64,000 nucleotides of DNA from GCA-2688265 sp964527395 (GTDB lineage Archaea; Nanobdellota; Nanobdellia; Woesearchaeales; GW2011-AR9), in assembly GCA_964527395.1 (NCBI GenBank), contig CAZGQD010000006.1, forward strand, positions 1 through 64,000, given 5' to 3'. Below the pieces are notes generated by a model. That model was not told the origin of the DNA. It was given only the letters and a program-made list of their open reading frames with translations, and searched no databases. Shown here in pieces: positions 5,810 to 14,747 of this stretch (position 1 is its first letter; every line of letters begins with the position of its first letter). Both the position numbers and the translations under genes were made by a program.

Positions 5810-8725
5810 TTAGATCAATTTCTTCAAAAATTGGCCCGTGAAACTTGCTTTTACTTTAGTTATCTCTTTTGGAGTTCCAGAAGCTATGATTTGACCACCT
5901 TTTTCTCCACCTTCAGGACCTAAATCTACGACATAATCACTTGATTTGATTACATCTAAGTTGTGTTCAATCACATAGATGCTGTTTCCTTTATCTACAA
6001 GTCTGTTTAGTACCTGAAGTAATTTTCTTACGTCTTCGAAATGTAGGCCAGTTGTAGGTTCATCAAGTAAATATACAGTGTGACCTTTTTTGACTTTAGC
6101 AAGTTCACGGGTTAGCTTGATTCTTTGTGATTCTCCGCCACTAAGAGTAGTTGCACTCTGACCTAGTTTGATGTATCCAAGACCAACATCGTAAAGAGTT
6201 TTTACTTTTCTATGAATATTTGGATGGTTTTCAAAGAATTTGATAGCATCTTCAACAGTCATGTTAAGGACGTCAGCTATGTTTTTTTCTTTATAAAGGA
6301 TGGAGAGAGTATCTTTATTGTACCTTTTACCTTTACAAGATTCACATGTAACAAATACGTCTGGTAAGAAGTTCATCTCAATTTTGATTAAACCGTCACC
6401 ATGGCAATCTTCACAACGTCCGCCTGGGATGTTGAAACTGAATCTTCCTGCTTTGTAACCTCGTATTTTTGATTCTTTAGTAAGTGAGTATATTTTTCTG
6501 ATTTCATCAAAGATTTTGGTATAAGTAGCAGGGTTTGATCTTGGAGTTTTACCTATAGGTTCTTGATTGATTAAAATTACACTTTGTACATCTGTTGGTA
6601 CATGGATACTTTTATGTTTACCAATTTTGTCGAAATTCAGATTAAGCTTCTTTTTGATTGCAGGTATTAGAGTTTGATTCATTAAGGATGATTTTCCTGA
6701 ACCAGAGACACCAGTGATTGAGCATAATACTTTTGTAGGTAAAATAATGTCAATATTTTGAAGATTGTTTTCTGTACAGCCTCTAAGAATTAATTTGTCA
6801 TGTTCTTCTGTGTCCCTATATTCTTCTGGGCTTTTGATTTGAAGTTTTCCATTAAGAAATTGGCCTGTTGTGCTTTTTTTGTTGTCCATGACTTGTTTAG
6901 GTGCACCTTCTGCTACAATTGAACCGCCGTGGACACCAGCACCAGGGCCAAGATCAATTAGATAGTCAGATTCTCTCATAGTTTCTTCATCATGTTCTAC
7001 CACAATCAAGGTGTTTCCTAGGTCTCTAAGCCTATGAAGGGTTTTGATTAATTTAGCATTATCTTTTTGGTGCAAACCTATGCTTGGTTCGTCAAGAATG
7101 TAAAGTACTCCCATCAAATTAGCTCCAATTTGAGTAGCTAGTCTGATTCTTTGTGCTTCTCCACCACTTAGAGTTCTAGCTGTTCTAGAAAGGTTAAGGT
7201 AGCCAAGACCTACATTGTTTAGAAAAGTTAGCCTGTCGTTGATCTCTTTTAAGACTTGTTTTGCGATAAAACTTTCTTTTTTGTCAAGTTTGTCAGGTAA
7301 TTGTTTGAAGAAATCTAATGATTTTTCAATTGAAAGGCTAGTTATATCAATAATAGATTGGTTGTCAATTTTTACTGCTAGCATTGTTTCTTTAAGTCTT
7401 TTACCTTCACAACTGTTACATGGAAGGCTACGCATGAATTTTTCAATTTGTCGTCTACGATAATCTGATTCAGTTTGTTTGTAAAGTCTCATACTTTGAG
7501 GGATGATACCTTCAAAACCGTTCTTTAAATTCATATTTGCTCCTGTATGCCATTTGCCTTTTAGAGGTTCTTTGCAACCATAGAGAAGAATTTCCAGTTG
7601 TTTTTTAGTGAATTTACTGATAGGAGTGAATATGTCGAAACCGTATTTTTTTCCTACAATTGTGATTTGTTGTGAACGCCATTTGTTGTCCATTTTACCG
7701 TAAGCTGCAATGGCACCATCAATTACAGATAATTTTTTGTTTGGAATAATTAGGTCTGGATCAAGTTCTAATTTTTTTCCAATACCAGCACAGGTTTGAC
7801 ATGCACCGAATGGGGAATTGAATGAGAACATTCTTGGTTCTAGTTCTTCGAAAGTTATTTCTGGATGTTTTTCACAGGCACCAAAATTAGAATAAAGAGT
7901 TTCACCAGCACCACGGTTTAATTCTTTTAATTCTGTGTTTTTGTTGGATGTTGTTTTAGATTTACTTTTAGGATTGTTTTTAATTTGAATTTCAGCTCTT
8001 TTGTCTGGATCTAATGTGATGATTTTTCCTTGACCTTTTTGAAGTGCAGTTTCTACAGCTTCGCTTAGTCTTAATCTAGTGTTCTGGTTAATGGTAATTC
8101 GATCAATTACAGCTTCTATCCAGTGTTTTTCGTACCTTTTTAAAGAAATTTCATCTTTAATGCTGTCTAATCTGTAGATTTTGCCGTCAACTCTGACTCT
8201 GTTGAATCCTTCTTTTTGTAAATCGTCAAAAATTTGTTCATGAGTCCCTTTTTTTCCTCTTGTAATTGGAGCTAAAATGATTAATTGTTTGTTTTCTTCA
8301 GCCATAATTAGGGTTGTTATTGTTTCAGCTGATAGAGGTTTGATTTTTTCATTACATTTTGGGCAATGAGCAGAACCAACTCTAGCGTAAAGTAGTCTTA
8401 GATAATCGTAGACTTCAGTAACTGTTCCTACGGTGGATCTTGGGTTTTTAGAAGTGGTTTTTTGTTCAATTGAAATTGCTGGGCTCAGACCTTCAATACT
8501 GTCAATATCAGGTTTGTTCATGATGCCTAAGAATTGTCTTGCGTATGCTGATAAGGATTCTACATATCTTCGTTGTCCTTCAGCGTAGATTGTATCAAAT
8601 GCGAGGCTTGATTTTCCTGAACCTGAGAGACCTGTGATTACTGTGAGTTTGTTTCTAGGGATTTTCACACTGATATTTTTAAGGTTGTGCTGCCTTGCTC
8701 CTCTAACAATAATGTCTTTTAGCAT
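5810..8725 (-). CDS. uvrA: UvrABC excinuclease subunit A
   Basis: UvrA is the damage-sensing ABC-type ATPase that loads UvrB onto DNA. At 971 residues it has normal length and both nucleotide-binding domains: N-terminal Walker A GLSGSGKSS, ABC signature LSGGEAQRIRLA with Walker B YILDEPSIGLH, second Walker A GVSGSGKSS, signature LSGGESQRIKL and DEPTTGLH. The Zn-finger in the second half is visible as CEDCHGDG and CESCKGKR. An Asn/Lys/Ser-rich insertion is present in the first half near residues 250-270. It has its own promoter with TATA 27 bp from the ATG. It is not operonic with uvrB or uvrC. Confidence 0.97.
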   Translation of the reverse strand: MLKDIIVRGARQHNLKNISVKIPRNKLTVITGLSGSGKSSLAFDTIYAEGQRRYVESLSAYARQFLGIMNKPDIDSIEGLSPAISIEQKTTSKNPRSTVGTVTEVYDYLRLLYARVGSAHCPKCNEKIKPLSAETITTLIMAEENKQLIILAPITRGKKGTHEQIFDDLQKEGFNRVRVDGKIYRLDSIKDEISLKRYEKHWIEAVIDRITINQNTRLRLSEAVETALQKGQGKIITLDPDKRAEIQIKNNPKSKSKTTSNKNTELKELNRGAGETLYSNFGACEKHPEITFEELEPRMFSFNSPFGACQTCAGIGKKLELDPDLIIPNKKLSVIDGAIAAYGKMDNKWRSQQITIVGKKYGFDIFTPISKFTKKQLEILLYGCKEPLKGKWHTGANMNLKNGFEGIIPQSMRLYKQTESDYRRRQIEKFMRSLPCNSCEGKRLKETMLAVKIDNQSIIDITSLSIEKSLDFFKQLPDKLDKKESFIAKQVLKEINDRLTFLNNVGLGYLNLSRTARTLSGGEAQRIRLATQIGANLMGVLYILDEPSIGLHQKDNAKLIKTLHRLRDLGNTLIVVEHDEETMRESDYLIDLGPGAGVHGGSIVAEGAPKQVMDNKKSTTGQFLNGKLQIKSPEEYRDTEEHDKLILRGCTENNLQNIDIILPTKVLCSITGVSGSGKSSLMNQTLIPAIKKKLNLNFDKIGKHKSIHVPTDVQSVILINQEPIGKTPRSNPATYTKIFDEIRKIYSLTKESKIRGYKAGRFSFNIPGGRCEDCHGDGLIKIEMNFLPDVFVTCESCKGKRYNKDTLSILYKEKNIADVLNMTVEDAIKFFENHPNIHRKVKTLYDVGLGYIKLGQSATTLSGGESQRIKLTRELAKVKKGHTVYLLDEPTTGLHFEDVRKLLQVLNRLVDKGNSIYVIEHNLDVIKSSDYVVDLGPEGGEKGGQIIASGTPKEITKVKASFTGQFLKKLI

Positions 8726-8747
8726 GAATCATGTGAAAATGGAGTTC

Positions 8748-8757
8748 ATTTATAAGC
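8748..8757 (-). promoter_or_regulatory. TATA box of uvrA
   Basis: Read on the minus strand this is CGCTTATAAATG. Its centre is about 27 bp from the uvrA ATG at 8725, with no ribosome binding site between, which implies a leaderless transcript. Confidence 0.6.
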
Positions 8758-8836
8758 GTTGTCCGCAGTTGACCAGTGGGGAGTGGCTTTGCTAATAGAT
8801 AAATGAAAGTTTACTCAAAATTAAGGTACTTAGAAT

Positions 8837-9349
8837 CTATTGTTTCTTTTTGGAGCTTTTGGCTTTATTGACTAAAGCGTAGATCTTTTTTTCTACTTTT
8901 TCAGGGTTTTCTATGTATTTTAGAGTGATGTCAACACTATCATCAGAAGTGTGGATTTTAATGTCTCCTGCACTACAAATTCTATCCCAAAGTGAAATAT
9001 CTATTGTAATGTTTGCAATTTGGCTATAGGGGACATATTCTCTTTTGATATATAACAGTTTGAATTCTTTAATTATGTGGGTTTTATAGAAATGGTAATT
9101 AATTGACATCAGTGTTGTCCATTTGTAAATTACACTTATTGTTGAAAGTATGATGATGATTGCAATTGACCAAGGAATTTTGTTATTTATTTGGATAATG
9201 TTGAATAATTCTAGTACAAATGCGATTAAGAGTAGGGTAATTGTGATTCCTGCTGAATATACTAGGTTTTTTAGAAATAATGGAAGAAGAGCATTAGTTA
9301 AATGAGGTTTCAAAGTCAATTTTGCTTTTTCTGTTAGTTCTTTTGACAT
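8837..9349 (-). CDS. Small membrane protein with PH-like (bPH2) domain
   Basis: The 170-residue protein has two membrane segments (about residues 27-50 and 57-77) followed by a PH-like domain of the YdbS/bPH2 kind (FKLLYIKREYVPYSQIANI, then ISLWDRICSAGDIKI) and a Lys-rich tail. Its plan is the same as in the 2965-3639 protein. The function of the family is unknown. The ATG at 9349 is 22-29 bp from TATATAAA at 9371-9378, which is palindromic enough to serve this gene and the divergent structured RNA. Confidence 0.7.
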   Translation of the reverse strand: MSKELTEKAKLTLKPHLTNALLPLFLKNLVYSAGITITLLLIAFVLELFNIIQINNKIPWSIAIIIILSTISVIYKWTTLMSINYHFYKTHIIKEFKLLYIKREYVPYSQIANITIDISLWDRICSAGDIKIHTSDDSVDITLKYIENPEKVEKKIYALVNKAKSSKKKQ

Positions 9350-9370
9350 AGAAAAAAGATTTTTTAAAGC

Positions 9371-9378
9371 TATATAAA
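9371..9378. promoter_or_regulatory. Bidirectional TATA box
   Basis: TATATAAA lies midway between the minus-strand ATG at 9349 and the first base of the long terminal stem of the plus-strand RNA candidate at 9394. The spacings (about 25 bp on each side) fit archaeal transcription starts in both directions. Confidence 0.55.
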
Positions 9379-9393
9379 TCTTTTATTAATTGA

Positions 9394-9676
9394 GGCCCTG
9401 TAGAATTCCTCAAACGGGGCGAGGCCAATTTCGAGCAAAGCTCTCCTGGCTAATTTTTCTTACGAAAAATAAGTGAATAGGTTCTTCTCCGCGTTCATGG
9501 AAACTAAGAGTTTCCAGACGTTGAATGAAACATTCAACATTCGCCTAGACGGCTCAGGTCGTTTGGTTAAGCTCTAAAGAATATAGTCTCTTTCATGAAA
9601 ATACGTGGTATTTTCAGACGCTGAATTAAAATTCAGCATTCTGCAGAGGCGCCCCCGAGAGGATTTCTACAGAGCC
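9394..9676 (+). ncRNA. Candidate large structured RNA, 283 nt
   Basis: No protein is encoded here. The 5' end (9394-9411) and 3' end (9659-9676) are complementary over 18 positions with two interruptions, closing the whole element. Inside are a bulged hairpin at 9423-9451 (GGCCA, GAGC-AAA-GCTC, TGGCT), a hairpin at about 9454-9470, and two copies of a module 100 nt apart: hairpin, AGACG, hairpin, CATTC (AGACG at 9516 and 9616). A TATA box lies about 20 bp upstream of the first stem base. The 9423-9451 hairpin is nearly repeated at 22776-22804. It does not show the conserved motifs of SRP RNA, RNase P RNA, tRNA or rRNA that I know. Confidence 0.6.
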
Positions 9677-9749
9677 ATTAATTGAATCTGTGAAATATGG
9701 CCAGATTATACAAGAACACTTAAAAAACAGCTTCTTTATTCTGACTTTT

Positions 9750-10304
9750 ATGGTTAATATTGAAAATGATATGATAAAAGTTAAAGGGTATGAATTTAAG
9801 AGATTTAATACTAAATTGTCTAGTTATAGAAGAGCAGTGCAAATACAAAACTCTATTATTAAGTTATTTAGAAAAATTGGTGTTCCAGATGAAGATATTG
9901 AGATCCCCTTACAAAAGTTAGTGATAAGGACGGCTGAGGCTTCAATTGAATGGTGGCAAGAAGGTTATAGGCTATTTTATAAGTACAATTTAGCAGGTTC
10001 ATTTATTTCAAATCTACATGTGATCTTTAAGTTACTTGAGCTGCAAATTGCTGAAGTTGAGAAGGGAGATTTGACTTTAGATGATTTTTTAAGAGGTTTT
10101 TCTGAAGATGATGATGTGTCTGAACAACGACTTGCAGCTAGAAAATTGTTAGGTGTTGATGAAGATTGTATGGATTTCACTTTAATATCTAAAAAATACA
10201 AGGTTTTGGCAATGAAATATCATCCAGACAGACCTGATGGTAGTCTTGAAATGTTTAAGAAGATAAATAATGCCCATAAAATGTTGAAAAGAGAGCTTGA
10301 GTGA
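9750..10304 (+). CDS. Protein with C-terminal J domain
   Basis: The last 65 residues form a J domain (LISKKYKVLAMKYHPDRPDG), including the HPD tripeptide that stimulates DnaK-type ATPases. The preceding 120 residues are helical and unfamiliar. A C-terminal J domain without Gly/Phe or Zn-finger regions makes this a type III J protein, which usually acts as a specialised co-chaperone. I prefer the ATG at 9750 over the in-frame GTG at 9690, because the latter falls next to the structured RNA and an AT-rich TATA-like stretch precedes 9750. No DnaK gene is seen in the window. Confidence 0.75.
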   Translation: MVNIENDMIKVKGYEFKRFNTKLSSYRRAVQIQNSIIKLFRKIGVPDEDIEIPLQKLVIRTAEASIEWWQEGYRLFYKYNLAGSFISNLHVIFKLLELQIAEVEKGDLTLDDFLRGFSEDDDVSEQRLAARKLLGVDEDCMDFTLISKKYKVLAMKYHPDRPDGSLEMFKKINNAHKMLKRELE

Positions 10305-10349
10305 TGGTTTTGTTATTATTTTTGTTTGTTTAAGTAAAGGAGTTTCGTC

Positions 10350-11747
10350 ATGAAAATATTACTAATAAATCCACCAGGTTATTTGCCTACAACATTTACT
10401 TATTCTCTTGCAGCAATGAAAGCAGAATTGATGGGAGAATTGGATGAAGAAGTAAAGGTTCTTGATTTGAATGCTGGTTATTGTTATGGTGAGTTTTCTG
10501 AATTTTATACTAAGTTGGCTTTGGCTTCTGAGGACTATTTTGTGCTTTTGGAAGAGATGTCTAATTATGTAAAGAGGCATTTTAGTGAAATTGCTAAAAG
10601 AGTTATTAATGGAGAGAGGGTTAATGTAGTAAATCAGTTGGTTGATCAAATAATTGAAGAAGGGGCTGATGTGGTTGGGATTAGTTTGACTTATAATAGC
10701 CAGGTTTTTCTTACTGGAAGGATAATATTTGAATTAAGGAAGAGAAAGAGTGGTGTTAAAATTGTGCTAGGAGGTCCAGCGGATTATTCCAAAATTATGA
10801 GTGAGGATGTGCTTAGTTTTGCTTCTGTTGAGAAGATGAGTGAGTATTTGGTAGGGATTGGTGCTGGAAAGAAAGAGAATTTTGAGGCAATAGGATCAGG
10901 TGAATCAAATGAAGCTAATGGAATTAAGGGAAAGAAAGTGTTAGTGGTGCCTGACTTTAGTGATTTTGATAAGAAGTATTATTTTTGCCATGAAATAGTT
11001 TATCCAATACGTTTGTCTAAGTCTTGTCCTTATAAACAATGTACTTTTTGTACTCATCATGGTAATGCTAATTTTGAACAGTTTGATTTGAGTTCATTGA
11101 AGAAGACAATTTTGTTTAATGGAATCAAAAAGATTTGTTTTATTGATGATGATATTACTCCATTAAGATTGAAGCAGATTAGTTCTGAATTGAAGGGGAT
11201 GGATGTAGTTTGGTGGTGTCAAATGCGTCCTTTGAAGAGAGTAGGACTTTGTCTTGAAGAAGCTTATGAATCTGGGCTTCGAAGTGTGGCGTGGGGGCTT
11301 GAGTCAGGGAATCAAAGAGTGCTTGATTTGATCAAAAAGGGAACAAAATTGGATGATATTTCTGATGTTTTGAGGAAGTCTTCTGAAATAGGGATCAAAA
11401 ATATGCTTTATGTGATGTTTGGATTTCCAACAGAGACAAAAGAAGAGTTTTTAGATACAATTTCATTTTTGGATAAACATAGAGAGTTTATTGATATTGT
11501 TTCACCAAGTGTATTTGGTTTACAGCACGGTAGCAAAATTATGAAAAAGCCAAGTGAGTTTGATGTTTTTGATATTGAGTTTGAAAAGCGTACTTTACTT
11601 GGTGATAAAATCAGTTACAAATGTGAGAGTGGAATGTCGTTGATTGAAGTGAAAAAGATGATGAAAGAGAACAAACATTTCTTTCAAAGGTTGAATAAAG
11701 TTCCAAGAATAGTTTCTGTATTTAAAGAGCAAGTGTTGAATTGTTAG
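10350..11747 (+). CDS. Radical SAM protein with B12-binding-like N-terminal domain
   Basis: This 465-residue protein has an N-terminal Rossmann-like half of the cobalamin-binding type (LLINPPGY at the start, VVGISLTYNSQ and VLGGPADY further on), lacking the DxHxxG cobalamin ligand motif. A radical SAM domain follows, with CPYKQCTFC (CX4CX2C spacing, seen in a subset of the family) as the 4Fe-4S site and GLESGNQRVL and MFGFPTET downstream. Such enzymes generate a 5'-deoxyadenosyl radical, and the reaction here cannot be named. A run starting aagtaaaggag lies before the ATG. It stands alone between the J-domain gene and the CBS operon. Confidence 0.85.
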   Translation: MKILLINPPGYLPTTFTYSLAAMKAELMGELDEEVKVLDLNAGYCYGEFSEFYTKLALASEDYFVLLEEMSNYVKRHFSEIAKRVINGERVNVVNQLVDQIIEEGADVVGISLTYNSQVFLTGRIIFELRKRKSGVKIVLGGPADYSKIMSEDVLSFASVEKMSEYLVGIGAGKKENFEAIGSGESNEANGIKGKKVLVVPDFSDFDKKYYFCHEIVYPIRLSKSCPYKQCTFCTHHGNANFEQFDLSSLKKTILFNGIKKICFIDDDITPLRLKQISSELKGMDVVWWCQMRPLKRVGLCLEEAYESGLRSVAWGLESGNQRVLDLIKKGTKLDDISDVLRKSSEIGIKNMLYVMFGFPTETKEEFLDTISFLDKHREFIDIVSPSVFGLQHGSKIMKKPSEFDVFDIEFEKRTLLGDKISYKCESGMSLIEVKKMMKENKHFFQRLNKVPRIVSVFKEQVLNC

Positions 11748-11872
11748 ATTGTTTTTTTTTTCTAATTTTTATTTTGTAGTGTGGTCTTATGTGGTAGCAT
11801 TTTAATTAGATTTATATACTAAAACTTTGATCTATATATTGTATTGTAATTATTAGGAAGGGGTATGGTTAG

Positions 11873-12397
11873 ATGGTACTAGTTAAAGATGTGATGGATA
11901 AAAAGTTTAAGACTCTAAGAGCAACAGATTCTATTCATGATGCAGTAAAATTATTGACTTCTATACCAGAAGGAGCAGTTCCAGTTGTGGCACATGGGAA
12001 AACAATTGTTGGAGAGATTAGTCAAAGCAAATTGTTGTTATTAGATCTAAAAGATGATCAGATGAGTGAAGAAGGGCTTGGTTTTATGAAGCTTAAAAGG
12101 ATTCTAGCAAAAAGAGCTAAGAAAGTAAAAGATCTTATGAATGTTCATGAAGTTGTTTTGTCTCCAGAAGATGATGTTTCAACAGCAGCTAAGTTTCTTT
12201 ATGAAGAAGAGCTTTCAACTATTCCTGTTGTAGATTCTAAGGATAAATTGGTTGGTGTTATAACTGACATTTGTGTTTTAAAGCATTACAAAAAGATTTT
12301 GGGAAAGAAAAAGAAGAAATCGGTGAGATCTTCTAAAAAGAAAAAGACTTCAGTTAAGAAGAGAACTAAAACAAAATCTAAGAAGAAAAAAAGATGA
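11873..12397 (+). CDS. Tandem CBS-domain protein with lysine-rich tail
   Basis: Two CBS motifs are visible: residues about 5-60 (VKDVMDKKFKTLRATDSIHDAVKLL) and about 85-140 (VKDLMNVHEVVLSPEDDVSTAAKFL, then TIPVVDSKDKLVGVITD). CBS pairs bind adenosine nucleotides and regulate partner proteins. The remaining 30 residues are almost entirely Lys, Arg, Ser and Thr. The gene is about 70 bp upstream of a cation/proton antiporter, so it may sense energy state and gate the transporter. That is inferred from position only. A TATA-like stretch (TTTATATA, about 11810) precedes it with a leader of about 30 nt. Confidence 0.82.
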   Translation: MVLVKDVMDKKFKTLRATDSIHDAVKLLTSIPEGAVPVVAHGKTIVGEISQSKLLLLDLKDDQMSEEGLGFMKLKRILAKRAKKVKDLMNVHEVVLSPEDDVSTAAKFLYEEELSTIPVVDSKDKLVGVITDICVLKHYKKILGKKKKKSVRSSKKKKTSVKKRTKTKSKKKKR

Positions 12398-12466
12398 TTT
12401 TTGATAATTAATTAATTTGTTATTAATTATTAATTGATTATTATAATTTAAGAGGAATAAAAAGGG

Positions 12467-13804
12467 ATGGCTGCTGCAACAAGTTTCATATTAGTATTAG
12501 CATTGTTAATTTTGCTTGCTAAAGTATTTGGAGAGATTGCAGAACATCTTAAGCTTCCTTCACTTGTAGGAGAAGTTCTGGCTGGAGTGATACTTGGGCC
12601 ACAGTTGATTGGAATGATTCAAATCAATGAAGTTTTTCATACGCTTGCTGAGATCGGAATTATATTGTTGATCTTTGTAGCTGGATTTGAGCATGGTTCA
12701 ATTAAGGAACTTCTGAGGTACAAAAATACGTCTATAACAATATCAGCGCTTAGTTCAAGTATGCCTATAATTGCAGTAGTTCTATTTGCACTATTTAAAG
12801 GGTTTTCACTTTTAACAGCTTTGTTTTTAGCAGTAGCGCTTGGAGCAACATCAATGGGTGTTTCGCTTCGTTCACTTATTCAAGTTAAAGAAATTGATTC
12901 TCGAGTTGGGAAAACAGTAATTGGTAGTTTGGTTCTTAATGATATGACTGGTTTGATGCTTTTGACACTTGTAGCTAGTTATGCTTCAGTTGTGACTGGT
13001 GGAGGAGCTAATTTGATGTGGGAGATTGCTAAAGTATTTTTATCAATATTATTTTTCTTTTTGATCTTTTATTGGGGATTTGTACATCTGCCAAGGATGA
13101 CAACATTTTCAGTTAATTTCAGAGTAGAAGAAGCGCAGTTTTCGCTTGCTTTGATTCTTGTGTTGGTCTCAGCATGGGCAGCTAGCTTTTTTGGATTAAG
13201 TGCAATAATAGGAGCATTTTTTTCAGGAGTGATTTTGTCTAGGTCTCCTATTTTTCATAACTTTAGTTTTACACAGAAGATCTCTTCGCTTTCATATGGA
13301 TTTTTTATTCCTATCTTTTTTGCTTTTACAGGAGCACAGCTTAGTTTTGATAACTTTTGGGACAATATTGTACTAGCTTTGATATTTTTGGCGTTAATTA
13401 CAACAGTACAGATCGGGTTTGCGTTTTTATCAGCTAAATGGCATAAGTACAGCAACCGTGAATCTTTGCTTGTAGGGGTTGGAATGCTTCCATATGGAGA
13501 AGTTACATTGGTTGTTATGAGTGCACTTATTACTTTATCATCAGCAAAGCCAGAATTTTTTGTAGGGCAAGATATTTCTGGTTTGTTTTCAGCAATTTTG
13601 CTTTTAATAATAATGACAATTGTGTTGACACCTATTTTCATGATGCTTATTGAGAAATTTGTGAAGGAGAAGACTGCTGTTAAGGGAGTTGTTGGTGTTG
13701 GATCTGGTTCAGGGATTGCTGTAAGAAGAGTTAAGAGAGTAGTCAAGACTAAAAAAGTTAATAAAGGAAAGAAAGCTAAATCTGCTAAGAGGAGGCGAAA
13801 GTAA
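12467..13804 (+). CDS. CPA2-family cation/proton antiporter (KefB/NapA-like)
   Basis: The 445-residue protein is a polytopic membrane protein with about 12 hydrophobic segments. The signature of the monovalent cation:proton antiporter-2 family is seen near the N-terminus (LKLPSLVGEVLAGVILGP) and in the middle (GSLVLNDMTGLMLL, with the Asn-Asp pair of the ion site). It exchanges Na+ or K+ for H+. There is no C-terminal TrkA-N domain; instead a Lys/Arg-rich cytoplasmic tail of about 30 residues is present. It sits between the CBS gene and a coiled-coil gene that begins at the very next base after its stop, so the three probably form one operon. Confidence 0.88.
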   Translation: MAAATSFILVLALLILLAKVFGEIAEHLKLPSLVGEVLAGVILGPQLIGMIQINEVFHTLAEIGIILLIFVAGFEHGSIKELLRYKNTSITISALSSSMPIIAVVLFALFKGFSLLTALFLAVALGATSMGVSLRSLIQVKEIDSRVGKTVIGSLVLNDMTGLMLLTLVASYASVVTGGGANLMWEIAKVFLSILFFFLIFYWGFVHLPRMTTFSVNFRVEEAQFSLALILVLVSAWAASFFGLSAIIGAFFSGVILSRSPIFHNFSFTQKISSLSYGFFIPIFFAFTGAQLSFDNFWDNIVLALIFLALITTVQIGFAFLSAKWHKYSNRESLLVGVGMLPYGEVTLVVMSALITLSSAKPEFFVGQDISGLFSAILLLIIMTIVLTPIFMMLIEKFVKEKTAVKGVVGVGSGSGIAVRRVKRVVKTKKVNKGKKAKSAKRRRK

Positions 13805-14206
13805 GTGGTATTAGGAATTTTAGGTGGAAATAGGGATTTAGGTGATTTAAATCATCTTTTTGTAAATAAGGAAAGAGAGTTGTTGGCTTTAATGGAGGCT
13901 GATTATAAAGTACTTAAAGAACAGTTTGGTACTTTAGGAGATGCAATAAGGGATTTGAAAGCTTTAATACGAAAATCACGTAAAGAACATAAGTTAAAGG
14001 ATAAGACTTTGAATGTTATAGTAAATAGGATAAAGTTACTTGAGGGTAATTTGTTGCAAGTAGATCATCAGTCAGGTGAAGTTGTTAGGACTATGTCTGT
14101 TGAGTTGACTGATGTGCACAAAATGAATGAATTGGTTGCTCGAATGCATCAAGTTTTTTTACAACAAGAACAAGAAAAGGCCAAAAAGAAAAAGAAGAAG
14201 AAATAA
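13805..14206 (+). CDS. Small coiled-coil protein with poly-lysine end
   Basis: This 133-residue protein starts with GTG immediately after the antiporter stop, with GGAGG about 10 bp upstream, so it is translationally coupled. Residues about 20-130 form long charged helices with heptad character and the chain ends in a run of Lys. I do not recognise a family. Its coupling to the antiporter and CBS genes suggests a role at the membrane surface with them. The recurrent Lys-rich ends of all three operon products are notable and could bind acidic lipid head groups or nucleic acids. Confidence 0.65.
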   Translation: MVLGILGGNRDLGDLNHLFVNKERELLALMEADYKVLKEQFGTLGDAIRDLKALIRKSRKEHKLKDKTLNVIVNRIKLLEGNLLQVDHQSGEVVRTMSVELTDVHKMNELVARMHQVFLQQEQEKAKKKKKKK

Positions 14207-14249
14207 TTATTAATTAACTTTTTATATTATCTTTTTTATTTTTGTTCTT

Positions 14250-14735
14250 ATGGGTTCTAAGAAATTAGTTACAGTTGCACTTGGGATTATTGTATTTGAT
14301 GGTAAAATTCTATTACAGAAACGTAAACGTGGGGATTATATTGGGTATTATGGTCTTTGTGGTGGCAAGGTTGAAGCTAATGAACATGTGGCTGAGGCAG
14401 CTGTTCGTGAGGTTCTTGAAGAAACAGGACTTAAGGGGTCGTTTGTTTCGTATTTGGGACTTGTTTCTGAGTTGATATTGAATAAGAATGATGCTGAGGA
14501 TATTACACATTGTGTTTTGCATCTTTGTGAGATTGCAGTTCAGAGTTCTGAATTTGTTGCAGCTGAGGATGAGGGTGAGCTTGAGTGGTTTGATCTTGAG
14601 GATTTGGAACAGATTAAGGAAAAAGCTATTCCAAGTGATTATTTGATGATACAGAAGATGTTTTTGGAAAAGGAGAAGAAGTATTATGAATGTGTACTTG
14701 AAAAGGATGAAGAGAGATACAGTTTAGTTAAATGA
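14250..14735 (+). CDS. NUDIX hydrolase (MutT-like)
   Basis: In this 161-residue protein the full NUDIX box is present at about residues 40-62 (GGKVEANEHV then REVLEETGL), matching GX5EX7REUXEEXGU. The N-terminus VALGIIVFDGKILLQKR and the later LEWFDLEDLEQI are typical of the MutT/8-oxo-dGTPase-like branch. It likely hydrolyses a nucleoside triphosphate or a modified nucleotide, with exact substrate unknown. Two other nucleotide-cleaning proteins (the 2463 NUDIX and the 31095 MazG) are in the window. It converges on RNase D across a hairpin-rich spacer. Confidence 0.9.
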   Translation: MGSKKLVTVALGIIVFDGKILLQKRKRGDYIGYYGLCGGKVEANEHVAEAAVREVLEETGLKGSFVSYLGLVSELILNKNDAEDITHCVLHLCEIAVQSSEFVAAEDEGELEWFDLEDLEQIKEKAIPSDYLMIQKMFLEKEKKYYECVLEKDEERYSLVK

Positions 14736-14747
14736 ACTCTTCAAGAA

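Noticed and set aside
9394..9676. SRP RNA, RNase P RNA or group I intron for the structured element
   Set aside because: I could not find the SRP helix 8 tetraloop region or the RNase P conserved P4 strands. An AAGAATATAGTC string at about 9577-9588 recalls a group I core, but the matching P7 partner is missing.
13255..13746. 163-codon minus-strand frame opposite the antiporter
   Set aside because: It is an antisense shadow of a clear membrane transporter, with no promoter or start signal.
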